This document shows positions 27,831 to 36,883 of a DNA stretch of 64,000 bases, piece after piece (position 1 is the stretch's first letter; each line of letters opens with the position of its first letter). Below the pieces are notes generated by a model, which saw only the letters and a program-made list of their open reading frames with translations, searched no databases and was not told the origin of the DNA. The stretch spans positions 186,001 through 250,000 of the forward strand of contig CP018227.1 in the NCBI GenBank assembly GCA_016865035.1. The letters are read 5' to 3'. The position numbers were made by a program, and so were the translations under genes. Source of the stretch: Kordiimonadales bacterium IMCC3096. Its GTDB lineage: Bacteria; Pseudomonadota; Alphaproteobacteria; Minwuiales; Minwuiaceae.

Positions 27831-28751
27831 CTAGCGCGGGAATTCGAGGCCCATCTCTCGATAGCGTGCCGGGTCCTCCAGCCAGCGTTCCCTGACCTTC
27901 ACGAACAAGAATAGGTGGACCGGGCGTTCCAGCAGTTCGGAGAGTTCCTCCCGCGCGGCCTGCCCGATCTGACGCATCGTACGTCCGCCCTTGCCCAACA
28001 CGATGGGCTTGTGGCCGGTACGCGAGACATAGACGATCTGATCGATCCTGACGGACCCGTCCTTACGCTCCGTCCATTTCTCGGTCTCGACGGTCAGGGA
28101 ATAGGGCAGTTCCTGATGCAGGCGCATGAACAGCTTTTCCCGCGTGATCTCGGCGGCCAGCAGGCGGCTCGGCATCTCCGACACCTGATCCTCCGGGTAC
28201 AGCCACGGGCTTTCCGGAACCGAAGCCGCCATTGCGGCGCGCAGATCGTTCACCCCGTCGCCGTTCAGGGCGGAGATCATGAATATCCTGTCGATGCATT
28301 CGACATCGCCAAGCTGCGCCGCCAGTGCGAGCAGGGCATCCTTGCGCACCTGGTCGATCTTGTTCAGGGCCACCCAGATCTTCTTGCCTGCCTGACCCAG
28401 CCGCTTGAGGATCCTGTCGGTATCCTCCCCCACGCCGCGCTCCGCATCGATCAGCAACAGGGTACGGTCGGCCTCTTCCTGACCGGCCCAGGCCGCGTCC
28501 ACCATCGCCTGTTCGAGCTTGCGCTTCGGCGCGAAGATGCCAGGGGTATCAACCAGGATGATCTGGCTCACCCCCTCCATGACAATCCCGACGACCCGGG
28601 CGCGGGTCGTCTGCACCTTGGGCGAAACGATGGAGACCTTCTGCCCCACAAGCTGGTTCAGCAGCGTCGATTTTCCGGCGTTCGGTGCGCCCACCAGCGC
28701 CACGAAGCCCGCCCTTGTCCTGTCTCCGTCCGCCGCCGACTTGTTCGCCAC
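27831..28751 (-). CDS. era: GTPase Era
   Basis: A 306-residue GTPase needed for 16S rRNA processing and 30S assembly. The GTPase motifs are G1 GAPNAGKST, G3 DTPG, and G4 NKID. The C-terminal KH domain includes KPIVLGKGGRTMRQIGQAAR, which binds the 3' end of 16S rRNA. It begins with GTG at 28751, two bases after the rnc stop, and ends the lepB-rnc-era operon. Confidence 0.97.
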   Translation of the reverse strand: MANKSAADGDRTRAGFVALVGAPNAGKSTLLNQLVGQKVSIVSPKVQTTRARVVGIVMEGVSQIILVDTPGIFAPKRKLEQAMVDAAWAGQEEADRTLLLIDAERGVGEDTDRILKRLGQAGKKIWVALNKIDQVRKDALLALAAQLGDVECIDRIFMISALNGDGVNDLRAAMAASVPESPWLYPEDQVSEMPSRLLAAEITREKLFMRLHQELPYSLTVETEKWTERKDGSVRIDQIVYVSRTGHKPIVLGKGGRTMRQIGQAAREELSELLERPVHLFLFVKVRERWLEDPARYREMGLEFPR

Positions 28752-28753
28752 TT

Positions 28754-29446
28754 TCAGGTTCCCTGCAATTGTTTCAGAAGCTCGCGTGCGGCGCTCCGCT
28801 CCGCCTCCTTCTTCGATGGTCCCTGTGCTGTTGCCGTACCGAGGTCACATGCCGCCTCGATGGTGAACAGCGGGGCATGATCGGGGCCGTCCGTCGCAAG
28901 CACGGTGTACTTCGGCGGCTCGACCCCCCTGGCGTGGGCCAGCTCCTGGATCTCCGTCTTCGGATCGCGCGGGGCCTGCTTCAGGCCCGCCACACGATCG
29001 TGCCACAAACGCCGCACGAAATCCCGTGCCGCATCCAGACCACCCTCCAGATACAGCGCCGCTATCACCGCCTCGCAGGCGTCCGCCAGGATCGCGGGCT
29101 TGGTCGCCCCCCCGGTGCCACGCTCGGAGGCCGCCATGATCAGGCATCTGTCCAGCCCGATCTCCAGTGCCACCTCAGCCAGGGTCTCGCGCCGCACCAG
29201 TTCGTTGTAGCGGCTGGCGATGCGGCCCACGTCGGCCTGGCGGTAGAATTCGTAGAGCCATTCGGAGATCACGAGGCCAAGAACACGGTCACCGACGAAC
29301 TCCAGACGCTCATAGTCACCGCGCCCCTTCCTGCCCTTCGCCAGTGCCGACGGATGTGTCAGGGCCAGGGAAAGAAGATCGGGATCGCGAAAGCTGTGGC
29401 CAAGAATCGCCTGCAGGTCTTCCAGCCCCGATGCGACGTCGCTCAA
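28754..29446 (-). CDS. rnc: Ribonuclease III
   Basis: A 230-residue double-strand-specific endoribonuclease. The catalytic helix is YERLEFVGDRVLGLV, the second acidic cluster is DACEAVIAALYLEGG, and a C-terminal double-stranded RNA binding domain spans about 160-228 (DPKTEIQELAHARG; GPSKKEAERSAARELL). The start appears to be TTG at 29446, with GGAG 8 bases upstream and the lepB stop 4 bases away; no suitable ATG fits. Functions in rRNA maturation and RNA turnover. Confidence 0.96.
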   Translation of the reverse strand: MSDVASGLEDLQAILGHSFRDPDLLSLALTHPSALAKGRKGRGDYERLEFVGDRVLGLVISEWLYEFYRQADVGRIASRYNELVRRETLAEVALEIGLDRCLIMAASERGTGGATKPAILADACEAVIAALYLEGGLDAARDFVRRLWHDRVAGLKQAPRDPKTEIQELAHARGVEPPKYTVLATDGPDHAPLFTIEAACDLGTATAQGPSKKEAERSAARELLKQLQGT

Positions 29447-29450
29447 GGGT

Positions 29451-30200
29451 TCACTCCAGCGAGTCGCCCAGGCGACCGTAGCGGATGTTGCCGATCAGCT
29501 TCCAGACTTCGTACCAGTGGAAGTCGGTATCGATGCTGAAGAACAGGATCTCCGCGCGCCCGACCAGATTCTCCATCGGCACGAAGCCGACACCACCGGC
29601 ACTGATCGGCACCCGGCTGTCGCTGGAATTGTCGCGGTTGTCGCCCATCATGAACAGGTGCCCCGGCGGCACGGTATAGACCTGCGTGTTGTCATCGCGA
29701 CCCGTGGGACGCAGATCCAGCGTGCGATAGGTCCGGCCGTTGGGCAGGGTTTCCTCGAACTGCGACACGAAGCTCGTGCGGCCATATTCGTCCTGATAGG
29801 CGAAATCCTCGACGCGCTGGCGTTTCACCGGGCTGTCATTGATGTGCAGCACACCCTGTCGCATCTGGATACGGTCGCCGGGAAGTCCGATCAGGCGCTT
29901 GATGTAGTCGGTGTCATTGTCGCGCGGCGTCTTGAAGACGATCACGTCACCACGTTCCGGCTCACTGCCGAGGATCCGTCCGGAAAACAGGTCAGGACTG
30001 AATGGCAGCGAATGCTTGCTGTAGCCGTAGCTGTACTTGGAGACAAACAGGAAGTCGCCCACCAGCAGGGTCGGGACCATGCTGCGCGACGGAATGTTGA
30101 ACGGCTCGAAGGCCACCGTGCGGATGACCAGCGCAATCAGTACCGCATAGACAACGGTCTTGATCGTCTCACCAATGCCGCCCTTGGATTTCGACGCCAT
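29451..30200 (-). CDS. lepB: Signal peptidase I
   Basis: A 249-residue membrane protease. A hydrophobic anchor at about residues 10-28 precedes the catalytic serine in PSRSMVPTLLVGD and the catalytic lysine in DTDYIKRLIGLPGD. The GDNRDNSSDSR motif near residue 185 is conserved. It removes signal peptides from exported proteins. First gene in the lepB-rnc-era string. Confidence 0.97.
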   Translation of the reverse strand: MASKSKGGIGETIKTVVYAVLIALVIRTVAFEPFNIPSRSMVPTLLVGDFLFVSKYSYGYSKHSLPFSPDLFSGRILGSEPERGDVIVFKTPRDNDTDYIKRLIGLPGDRIQMRQGVLHINDSPVKRQRVEDFAYQDEYGRTSFVSQFEETLPNGRTYRTLDLRPTGRDDNTQVYTVPPGHLFMMGDNRDNSSDSRVPISAGGVGFVPMENLVGRAEILFFSIDTDFHWYEVWKLIGNIRYGRLGDSLE

Positions 30201-30308
30201 TCCGTCTCTCTTGTCGTCTGTGGGTGCTGGGGTGCCCCGCCGGGCGAAGCAGTCTGTCTCAGCGCGTTGAGCACAGCGGCGAGATAGACCCCAAACACCC
30301 TGCCGCTG

Positions 30309-30707
30309 TCAACCGATCCGGGCCTCCAGGATGACCTGCGCCATCGCATAGGGTGCCTCGTCCGTCATCGAAAGATGCGCGACGACATGGTGTCCCTCCG
30401 GCGCCAGGGTCTGCATCGTGCGCGCGGCGGCACCCGAGAGCCGCAGCGACGGCTTGCCGTTGGGGGCCGACACGACTTCGATCTCGGTGAGGAAGGCATG
30501 TTCGCCGATGCCGGTTCCGACGGCCTTGGCGAAGGCCTCCTTCGCGGCATAGCGACGGGCATAGCGGGCGGCACGGTCAGCCCGCCCCTCGTTGACCGAC
30601 TGTTCGTCGGGAGAGAAGCAACGATCGAGGAACCGCTGACCGAAGCGGTCAAGCGCGCCCTCGATCCGCCGCGTGTCACAGAGGTCGATGCCAAGCCCGA
30701 CAATCAT
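30309..30707 (-). CDS. acpS: Holo-[acyl-carrier-protein] synthase
   Basis: A 132-residue phosphopantetheinyl transferase. It opens with GLGIDLCDTRRIEGAL (metal-binding Asp) and has RYARRYAAKEAFAKAVGTGI, the helix with the catalytic Glu and Lys. It transfers phosphopantetheine from CoA to acyl carrier protein. It follows pdxJ by 18 bases, the standard alphaproteobacterial order. Confidence 0.97.
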   Translation of the reverse strand: MIVGLGIDLCDTRRIEGALDRFGQRFLDRCFSPDEQSVNEGRADRAARYARRYAAKEAFAKAVGTGIGEHAFLTEIEVVSAPNGKPSLRLSGAAARTMQTLAPEGHHVVAHLSMTDEAPYAMAQVILEARIG

Positions 30708-30725
30708 GCTGGCGGGCGCCCGGAC

Positions 30726-31481
30726 TCAGGCACTGGCCTGCCCAAGTGCTTCCGCACGGGCCTTGTCGATCAGGCTGCGCATCCGGGTGATGGCGGAAGG
30801 CAGGCCGGAGAAAATGGCCTCGCCCATCAGGAAGTGTCCGATGTTCAGTTCCACGATCTCCGGGATTGCCGCAATATCGCCCACGGTATCGAAGGTCAGC
30901 CCGTGCCCGGCATGGATCTCCAGACCCATCGAGGCGCCATGGGCCGCCGCCTCCCTGATGCGCTGCAGGTGAGCGGCACGTTCCTCGCCCTCGCTGTCGC
31001 AATAGGCACCGACATGAAGCTCCACCACCGGCGCGCCCAGCGCCGTGGCCACATGCAGCTGCACCGGCGAAGGCTCGATGAACAGGGAGACGCGGATGCC
31101 CGCGTCGGTAAGCTGCTTCACCAATGGCGCAAGCTCGCGATGCTTGGCGGCCACATCCAGCCCGCCCTCGGTGGTACGCTCCTCCCGCTTCTCCGGCACG
31201 ATGCAGGCGGCATGCGGCTTGTGGCGCAGCGCGATGGCCAGCATTTCATCCGTTGCGGCCATCTCCAGATTCAGCGGCACACTGATCTCCGCCGCCAGCC
31301 GGTCGATGTCATTGTCGGATATATGTCGCCGGTCCTCGCGCAGATGCGCGGTGATTCCGTCCGCGCCGGCCTCCGCAGCCTGTCGCGCCGCACGCACCGG
31401 GTCCGGATGGCCGCCCCCGCGGGCATTCCGGATCGTCGCCACATGGTCGATATTCACGCCCAGCCTGACACGGTTGATCAT
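30726..31481 (-). CDS. pdxJ: Pyridoxine 5'-phosphate synthase
   Basis: A 251-residue enzyme of the DXP-dependent vitamin B6 pathway joining 1-deoxyxylulose 5-phosphate and 3-amino-2-oxopropyl phosphate. Conserved blocks are [35 protein letters not shown] and [13 protein letters not shown]. The ATG at 31481 has GGGAGAGG upstream and gives the family N-terminus; the open frame 9 residues longer is not preferred. First gene of pdxJ-acpS. Confidence 0.97.
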   Translation of the reverse strand: MINRVRLGVNIDHVATIRNARGGGHPDPVRAARQAAEAGADGITAHLREDRRHISDNDIDRLAAEISVPLNLEMAATDEMLAIALRHKPHAACIVPEKREERTTEGGLDVAAKHRELAPLVKQLTDAGIRVSLFIEPSPVQLHVATALGAPVVELHVGAYCDSEGEERAAHLQRIREAAAHGASMGLEIHAGHGLTFDTVGDIAAIPEIVELNIGHFLMGEAIFSGLPSAITRMRSLIDKARAEALGQASA

Positions 31482-31572
31482 GCCACCTCTCCCGAAATTC
31501 GCGTCCACGACAGCAACATAGGCCAGTGCGCGGGAAAACGGAATCCTTGGCGCATGGTGATTCCGATGCCGG

Positions 31573-32430
31573 TCAGACGGTCCCTGCCAGATCTTGCAGC
31601 CAGTCCCCGGCGTCGCGTGCGTCCACCTCAGCCTCCCGCACCAGCGCGTCGAACTGCTCGGTCAGCATCCGTACCCGGTCACGGGACCGGAACGCCAGAT
31701 AGAACCGACCGATGTAGACCACACCGACAAGCGGACCGAAGACCGTGACCGGTGCGGAGAAGATCCGCCGGGAATCGAACAGGAACAGCCGCAGCGACGG
31801 AAAGAAGTCCCGCACCGACGCCGCCATGCTGGTCAGCTGATCGCGCCGGACATCGGCCGACAGCCCCCGATAGTATCCCTGTCCGGCCGCGAAGGCATGC
31901 AGCTCGCCCAGCGAGACGGCCATCTCGAAGTCCGACTGGTTCTGCCGCATCAGTGCCAGCCGATCCTGCATCGCCCCGATGGCCTGTTCCGCGGTCTTGC
32001 CCAGCGTGCGCTCATACTCCCAGCGCAGCGTATCCTCGGTCTTCAGCATGTCTGGCAGGGTCGCGGGCACGTGGCGGATCTTGTAGCCGGCGGCCTCCCG
32101 ATGCCAGTCCAGCAGTTCGTCATCCCACGCCGCGCGCGCCGCCTGGGTCACCGAGACCGCCGCCGCAATCACGTCACCGGGCCGCTCCGGCCGGTCGGTC
32201 AGGCCAAGCAGCCAGTCGGCGCTGACACCCAGCACCTGGGCGCAACAGGCCGCCAGATGGGCATTGGGCAGACGCCCCACCTCATCAGAGAGCAGTTGGG
32301 CAACGGTGGAGCGGTCGGCACCAGTCCGGCGCGCCAGTTCACTCCGGTTCATGGCTGACCGCTTCATGCCTTCCGCAAGCCGCGCCTGGAAAACCTCGGA
32401 ACGCTCACGCTTGTCGAATAAATCATGCAT
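31573..32430 (-). CDS. XRE family regulator with C-terminal sensing region
   Basis: A 285-residue protein from the ATG at 32430. A helix-turn-helix domain sits at about residues 20-75 ([25 protein letters not shown]). The remaining 200 residues lack a recognised enzyme motif and end in a part resembling a ligand- or phosphorelay-binding fold ([26 protein letters not shown]). ATG at 32454 is an alternative. A small hairpin overlaps the start region. The regulated genes are not evident; a DUF2061 gene lies divergently. Confidence 0.82.
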   Translation of the reverse strand: MHDLFDKRERSEVFQARLAEGMKRSAMNRSELARRTGADRSTVAQLLSDEVGRLPNAHLAACCAQVLGVSADWLLGLTDRPERPGDVIAAAVSVTQAARAAWDDELLDWHREAAGYKIRHVPATLPDMLKTEDTLRWEYERTLGKTAEQAIGAMQDRLALMRQNQSDFEMAVSLGELHAFAAGQGYYRGLSADVRRDQLTSMAASVRDFFPSLRLFLFDSRRIFSAPVTVFGPLVGVVYIGRFYLAFRSRDRVRMLTEQFDALVREAEVDARDAGDWLQDLAGTV

Positions 32431-32544
32431 GAGGAGATTTTTCTCCACAAGCATGATTTTTTCAATGGAATTCACAGAATACCCGCCCATCGGTCGATCG
32501 CCTATACCGGGGCCGACACCATCAGACGCGGAGGCACATTCGAG

Positions 32545-32760
32545 ATGGACACCAACCTGCGCACCCTGGCGAAAACCGCGACCTGGCAGACATCCGGCCT
32601 GCTGGTGATGTGCGGCATCACCTACGCCGTCACCGGATCACTGGCAGATGGCGGCATCGTCGCGGTCATCGGCACGGCCACCGGCACGCTGGCCTACATG
32701 CTTCACGAACGCCTGTGGTCGCGGGTGAAATGGGGGCAGCTGAACGGGATGCAGCAGTGA
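32545..32760 (+). CDS. DUF2061 small membrane protein
   Basis: A 71-residue protein with two hydrophobic segments (about residues 17-32 and 38-52) and the family-typical ending YMLHERLWSRVKWG. This matches DUF2061 proteins of unknown function. The ATG at 32545 is preceded by GGAGG; the longer frame is not used. It converges on the second cyclase gene with a 15-base gap. Confidence 0.8.
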   Translation: MDTNLRTLAKTATWQTSGLLVMCGITYAVTGSLADGGIVAVIGTATGTLAYMLHERLWSRVKWGQLNGMQQ

Positions 32761-32775
32761 ACCCGGATCGACCGT

Positions 32776-34101
32776 CTACTCAGCGGCAACCGCAGTCTCG
32801 CTGACAGGTTCCGGGGAAGGCGTCATCCACCAGGTCCGCATCCTGCCCTTGCCCTTGATCTCGATCTCGCCGCGCGGTTCGAACCGGTAGATATCGCCCA
32901 GCGCCGCCACGACATCCTCGGTCACCTGGATCCGACCGCATTCGCCGGTCGTCTCCATGCGCGAGGCCGTGTTCACCGGGTCGCCCCAGAGGTCATAGAG
33001 AAAGCGGCTGTCACCCACCACACCAGCGATGATCGGCCCGCTGGAAATGCCGATACGGATTCCCAGCGGTGTGCCGTCGGGCCGGCTCATCCCCTCCACC
33101 GCACGCAGCATGTCGCAGGCCAGAGCGGCAATGTTGCGAATGTTGGAGGTTGACCCCGGCGGCGCACCGGAAGCGACCATGTAGGCATCGCCGATGGTCT
33201 TGATCTTCTCCACGCCATGTTGCGCGACCAGGGCATCGAACTTCTCGAACACATCGGAGAGCAGGGTCAGCGTCTCCTCCGGCTCGCAGGATGCCGCCAG
33301 TGTGGTGAAGTCCTGCAGATCGGCGAACAGCACTGCGACGTCGGACAACCGCTCGGTGGTATGTCCGTTCCCCTCCCGCAGCCGTTGCGCCACCGAGGCC
33401 GGCAGGATGCGGTCCAGCAGTTCCCGGGCCTTGTTGCGTTCCTGATCGATGATGACGGAGCGGGCAAAGGCCCTGCGGCGCAACAACTCCAGCCGCCGGG
33501 CGGCAAAGAGCCCCACGAGATTGGCCGAAATGATCAGCATCGCGCTCGACACGACCCGGATCGGGTCCGTGTCTTCCAGCGAAAAGGGAAAGGTGATGGC
33601 GAGGAAAAGGACCGTACTGATGGATGCCGTGACCACAGCCTGGATGTAGAACAGTGGAAAGAGGGAATAGATGATGAAGATCAACAGGATGAAGCCGGAA
33701 TCCACTGGAAGCGGGTGGCCGCCGTAAACATTGGAAAGGGCCTGAAAGACGCATACCTCGACCGCGGCGAGATTGAGAAGCAAAGGCCAACGCGTCCGCC
33801 AGAAATCAAGATAGCTGAGCACATAGCCAACCAGCATCAGCCCGTTGAGCACGAACAGTCGCAACAGACCAAGCAGTTCGGCGTTCAGCCAGAGCCCGAA
33901 GAAATCCACCGGCACGAACACCGTGTTGAGTGCGATCCCGATCAGCAAGGCCCGGCGCACCTGCAACAGGTTGCCGTCCCGCATGGCGGCCTTGTAGCCG
34001 CGTTCCCATTCGATGTCCTTGAATTCGAGCGACACCCTGTCGAGCGGCGGCAGATCCCCCGCCGAATCGTCCTGTCGAACATGACCATGCAGGAATTTCA
34101 T
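32776..34101 (-). CDS. Class III adenylate/guanylate cyclase, membrane-bound
   Basis: A 441-residue protein from an ATG at 34101. A cytosolic N-terminus of about 45 residues is followed by about six transmembrane helices (roughly 50-210), a linker helix, and a cyclase domain at about 240-415. Catalytic parts are present: VAVLFADLQDFTTLA, KIKTIGDAYMVASG and WGDPVNTASRMETTG. This is the second class III cyclase in the window, with no CHASE2 domain, so it should respond to a different input. A TTG start 48 bases upstream is possible. Confidence 0.9.
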   Translation of the reverse strand: MKFLHGHVRQDDSAGDLPPLDRVSLEFKDIEWERGYKAAMRDGNLLQVRRALLIGIALNTVFVPVDFFGLWLNAELLGLLRLFVLNGLMLVGYVLSYLDFWRTRWPLLLNLAAVEVCVFQALSNVYGGHPLPVDSGFILLIFIIYSLFPLFYIQAVVTASISTVLFLAITFPFSLEDTDPIRVVSSAMLIISANLVGLFAARRLELLRRRAFARSVIIDQERNKARELLDRILPASVAQRLREGNGHTTERLSDVAVLFADLQDFTTLAASCEPEETLTLLSDVFEKFDALVAQHGVEKIKTIGDAYMVASGAPPGSTSNIRNIAALACDMLRAVEGMSRPDGTPLGIRIGISSGPIIAGVVGDSRFLYDLWGDPVNTASRMETTGECGRIQVTEDVVAALGDIYRFEPRGEIEIKGKGRMRTWWMTPSPEPVSETAVAAE

Positions 34102-34316
34102 CGGCGCAGGATAGCGCAGCCGCCCAGCCTTGCCATCTGCAATCGGCAACCAAATGTTCCGGAAGGAATTTGTTGACCCTCAAGCCCTGCATCTTGTGCA
34201 ACGCAGCATAACACCAACGCCGGTTCCAAGCGCAATGCCGCCACCTATATTGCAGTGCAGCATACGGTGTCATCGCGAAGATCCCACCGGTGCCTGTCCA
34301 AGAAACGGAGTATCCG

Positions 34317-34508
34317 ATGTCTCCCCGGAATGCGCATGGCGAAAGCACGGCGCGCAAGCTTGAAGCTGTCGAAATCCAGAACATGATCCTCGAGGCCCGT
34401 GCAGTGCGCTCGGCGATGATCTCGAACCTGCTGATCAGCGGGTACCATGATGTTCGCAACTGGTTCGGCAATCTGATCCACAGCCGCCACAATGTAAGCG
34501 GCGCCTGA
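34317..34508 (+). CDS. Small protein of unknown function (63 residues)
   Basis: A 63-residue ORF with GGAG upstream of an ATG at 34317. The sequence has a charged N-terminus and a repeat of hydrophobic positions in RSAMISNLLISGYHDVRNWFG, compatible with one amphipathic helix. No family was recognised. It stands between the cyclase and P450 genes, whose directions leave it alone on the plus strand. Confidence 0.5.
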   Translation: MSPRNAHGESTARKLEAVEIQNMILEARAVRSAMISNLLISGYHDVRNWFGNLIHSRHNVSGA

Positions 34509-34640
34509 TCCCCAATCCGACGAACCGATCCTGGCGCGTCGCCACTCCCTCCCCCCTGTGCTTCTGGTCGCACCAGTTGATCAGCGGCAACGGTGGCGCG
34601 TCAGGATTCGGGTCTTCCCGGTTGAATCGCAGATTTGATT

Positions 34641-34681
34641 CGAAACCGGTTGCCGAAAGATTCGCCAATATTCCGGTTTCG
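34641..34681. terminator. Candidate hairpin between small ORF and P450 operon
   Basis: CGAAACCGG (34641-34649) pairs with CCGGTTTCG (34673-34681) around a 23-base loop, in a convergent 217-base gap. On the plus strand a run of A follows rather than T. A bidirectional termination role is only plausible. Confidence 0.35.
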
Positions 34682-34725
34682 TTCGAAAAAGGGATTCAAA
34701 CCACGGTCCCGTAGCCCTGAGCGGA

Positions 34726-35946
34726 TCAGTACTGCCGCAACCTTACAGGGAATGTCCTGAACCCGCGAAATCGTGCACGACCGGTTCGCGCTGACGGACC
34801 GTCGGGTTCAATGGTCGCGAAGCGGTCCAGCAGGCCACGGATAGCGATCCGTCCCTCCATCCGCGCCAGCGTGTTGCCCATGCAGACATGCGCCCCCCAG
34901 CCGAAGGCCAGGTGGCGGTTCGGGCTGCGGGTGATGTCCAGCCTGTCCGGATCAGGGAACATCGCAGGATCGCGATTGGCGGCACCGATGCCGAGATGGA
35001 TGACCGTGCCTGGCGACAGGACTTCGTCGCCGATGCGTGTTTCGACTGTGACCCGCCGATTGCCGAGCTGGTTCGAACTCTCGAAGCGCAGGAACTCCTC
35101 GATCGCGCTGTCCATCATCTCGGGGTTGTCGCGCAGACGCTGCAGTTCCCCGGGAAAGGCCAGCAGGGCGGCGATCCCGTTGCCGATCAGATTGGTCGTG
35201 GTCTCGTGCCCGGCGTTCAGCAGGAAGATGCAGTTCTGGATCAGCTCTTCCTCGGTCAGCCCCTCTCCCTCGACCTCCCCCATGATCAGGCGGGAGAGGA
35301 TGTCGTCGTCGCGCAGCGCCTTGCGCCGTTCGTCGATCAGGTCCTTGAGATAGGCCGAGAAGCCCTCCACTGCCGCATTGCCACGATGCAGATGGTCATC
35401 ACTGATGACCGGCTCCAGCGCCCCCAGGATCGTCACCGCCCAGTCGCGCAGCCGGTCGCGGTCGGCCACCGGCACCCCCAGCATGTCGCAGATCACCCCG
35501 ACCGGCAGCGCGAACGCGAAGTCACCGATCAGATCAACCTGCTGCCGCGCCGCAGCATCGTCCAGAAAGCCGTCGACCATGGCAATGATGGATGGTTCCA
35601 TCTGGCGCATGGCGCGGGGCGTGAAGGCCTCCGCCAGCAGCTTGCGGACACGGGTGTGCAACGGCGGGTCGTTGAAGACCAGACTGGTGGTGTGATGCCT
35701 GTACAGCCCGCCGTCACCGAACTTCGGCCCGAACTCCTTCGTCTTGTCAGACGACATGCGGCGGTCGCGATAGACCTCCAGCACATCCGCGTAGCGGCTG
35801 AGGAACACGGACCCGTCCGGCATCCGGTGAACAGGACTGTGGTGGCGCAGCGCGTGGTAGACCGGAAACGGGTCTTCCAGGAACGCAGGCGTCAGCTTGT
35901 AGAGATTGAACTCCCGCGCCACCGCCGCTGCTGCCACCTGTTCCAT
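34726..35946 (-). CDS. Cytochrome P450
   Basis: A 406-residue soluble class I-type P450. The oxygen-binding I-helix is LLNAGHETTTNLIGNG near residues 225-240, the ExxR motif is in EEFLRFESS, and the heme loop is FGWGAHVCMGNTLARME with the axial cysteine. Bacterial P450s of this length use separate ferredoxin and reductase partners, none of which is in this window. The ATG at 35946 lies one base after the SDR stop, so both are made from one message. The substrate is unknown. Confidence 0.95.
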   Translation of the reverse strand: MEQVAAAAVAREFNLYKLTPAFLEDPFPVYHALRHHSPVHRMPDGSVFLSRYADVLEVYRDRRMSSDKTKEFGPKFGDGGLYRHHTTSLVFNDPPLHTRVRKLLAEAFTPRAMRQMEPSIIAMVDGFLDDAAARQQVDLIGDFAFALPVGVICDMLGVPVADRDRLRDWAVTILGALEPVISDDHLHRGNAAVEGFSAYLKDLIDERRKALRDDDILSRLIMGEVEGEGLTEEELIQNCIFLLNAGHETTTNLIGNGIAALLAFPGELQRLRDNPEMMDSAIEEFLRFESSNQLGNRRVTVETRIGDEVLSPGTVIHLGIGAANRDPAMFPDPDRLDITRSPNRHLAFGWGAHVCMGNTLARMEGRIAIRGLLDRFATIEPDGPSARTGRARFRGFRTFPVRLRQY

Positions 35947-35947
35947 C

Positions 35948-36727
35948 TCAGCGGGCCAGGAAACCACCGTCGATGGGCAGTTCGACACCTGTGACGAACT
36001 TGCCGGAGTCGGCGACCAGGTACAGCACACCTTCCGCGATGTCCCGCGCCTCCCCGATCCGGCCCAGCGGTGTCGCGCGGATCATGCGCTTCTTGATGAA
36101 GGATTCGCCGAATTCCTCCACCACCGTGTCCAGCATCCCCGTCTCGATGAAGCCCGGATGCACCGAATTGATCCGGATCGGATAGCGCAGCGAGGTGCAT
36201 TCCATGGCCGCGGCCTTGGTCAGCGTACGGACACCGCCCTTCGACGCCGAATAGGCCCCGATCATCGACGCGCCCGCAATACCGTAGATCGACGATGTAT
36301 TGACGATGGCACCGCCCGACTGCTTCATCGCCCGGATGCCATGCTTGATGCCCAGGAACACGCCATCCATGTTGATGGCCATGTGAGCCTGCCAGTCGGC
36401 AAGGGTGACATCCTCCAGCGGAATGGTCTCCGTCCGGACCCCGGCATTGTTGAACAGGATGCTGACCGTGCCGAACTCGGCGGCCTTGGCAAAGGCCGCT
36501 TCCCACTGCGCCTCATCCGCCACGTCGTGACGCAGGAACGCGGCCTTGCCGCCCGCCGCATTGATGCCCTCCACCACGGCCTGACCGCTTTCCACGGCCA
36601 CATCGGTGACGAGCACTGCCGCGCCTTCCGCGGCCAGCAGTTCCGCCGTCGCGCGCCCGATACCCGATGAACCGCCCGTGACGATTGCCACCTTGCCGGC
36701 AACCCGGCCCTTGCCACTCTCGCTCAT
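35948..36727 (-). CDS. SDR family NAD(P)-dependent oxidoreductase
   Basis: A 259-residue classical short-chain dehydrogenase. TGGSSGIGRA (cofactor loop), NNAG, catalytic serine in NTSSIYG, and YSASK (Tyr/Lys) are all present. An Asp (VTDVAV) at the end of strand 2 suggests NAD(H) preference. The start at 36727 has GGGGAGG 5 bases upstream. It is the first gene of the SDR-P450 operon and probably oxidises the alcohol produced by a P450-type hydroxylation, as inference. Confidence 0.93.
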   Translation of the reverse strand: MSESGKGRVAGKVAIVTGGSSGIGRATAELLAAEGAAVLVTDVAVESGQAVVEGINAAGGKAAFLRHDVADEAQWEAAFAKAAEFGTVSILFNNAGVRTETIPLEDVTLADWQAHMAINMDGVFLGIKHGIRAMKQSGGAIVNTSSIYGIAGASMIGAYSASKGGVRTLTKAAAMECTSLRYPIRINSVHPGFIETGMLDTVVEEFGESFIKKRMIRATPLGRIGEARDIAEGVLYLVADSGKFVTGVELPIDGGFLAR

Positions 36728-36883
36728 GTCATCCTCCCCAGGAAATGAATGTGCCGTGACGATAGACCGTTTCGTCGCCCGATGGAATTCGCACCCTGAC
36801 ATGTCCCTGCCCCCCTGACGCAGGAAAGCGAACCGGTCTATGGTGCGCCACAGAGACTGACACCGACCCTGGGGAGGCGCGCC

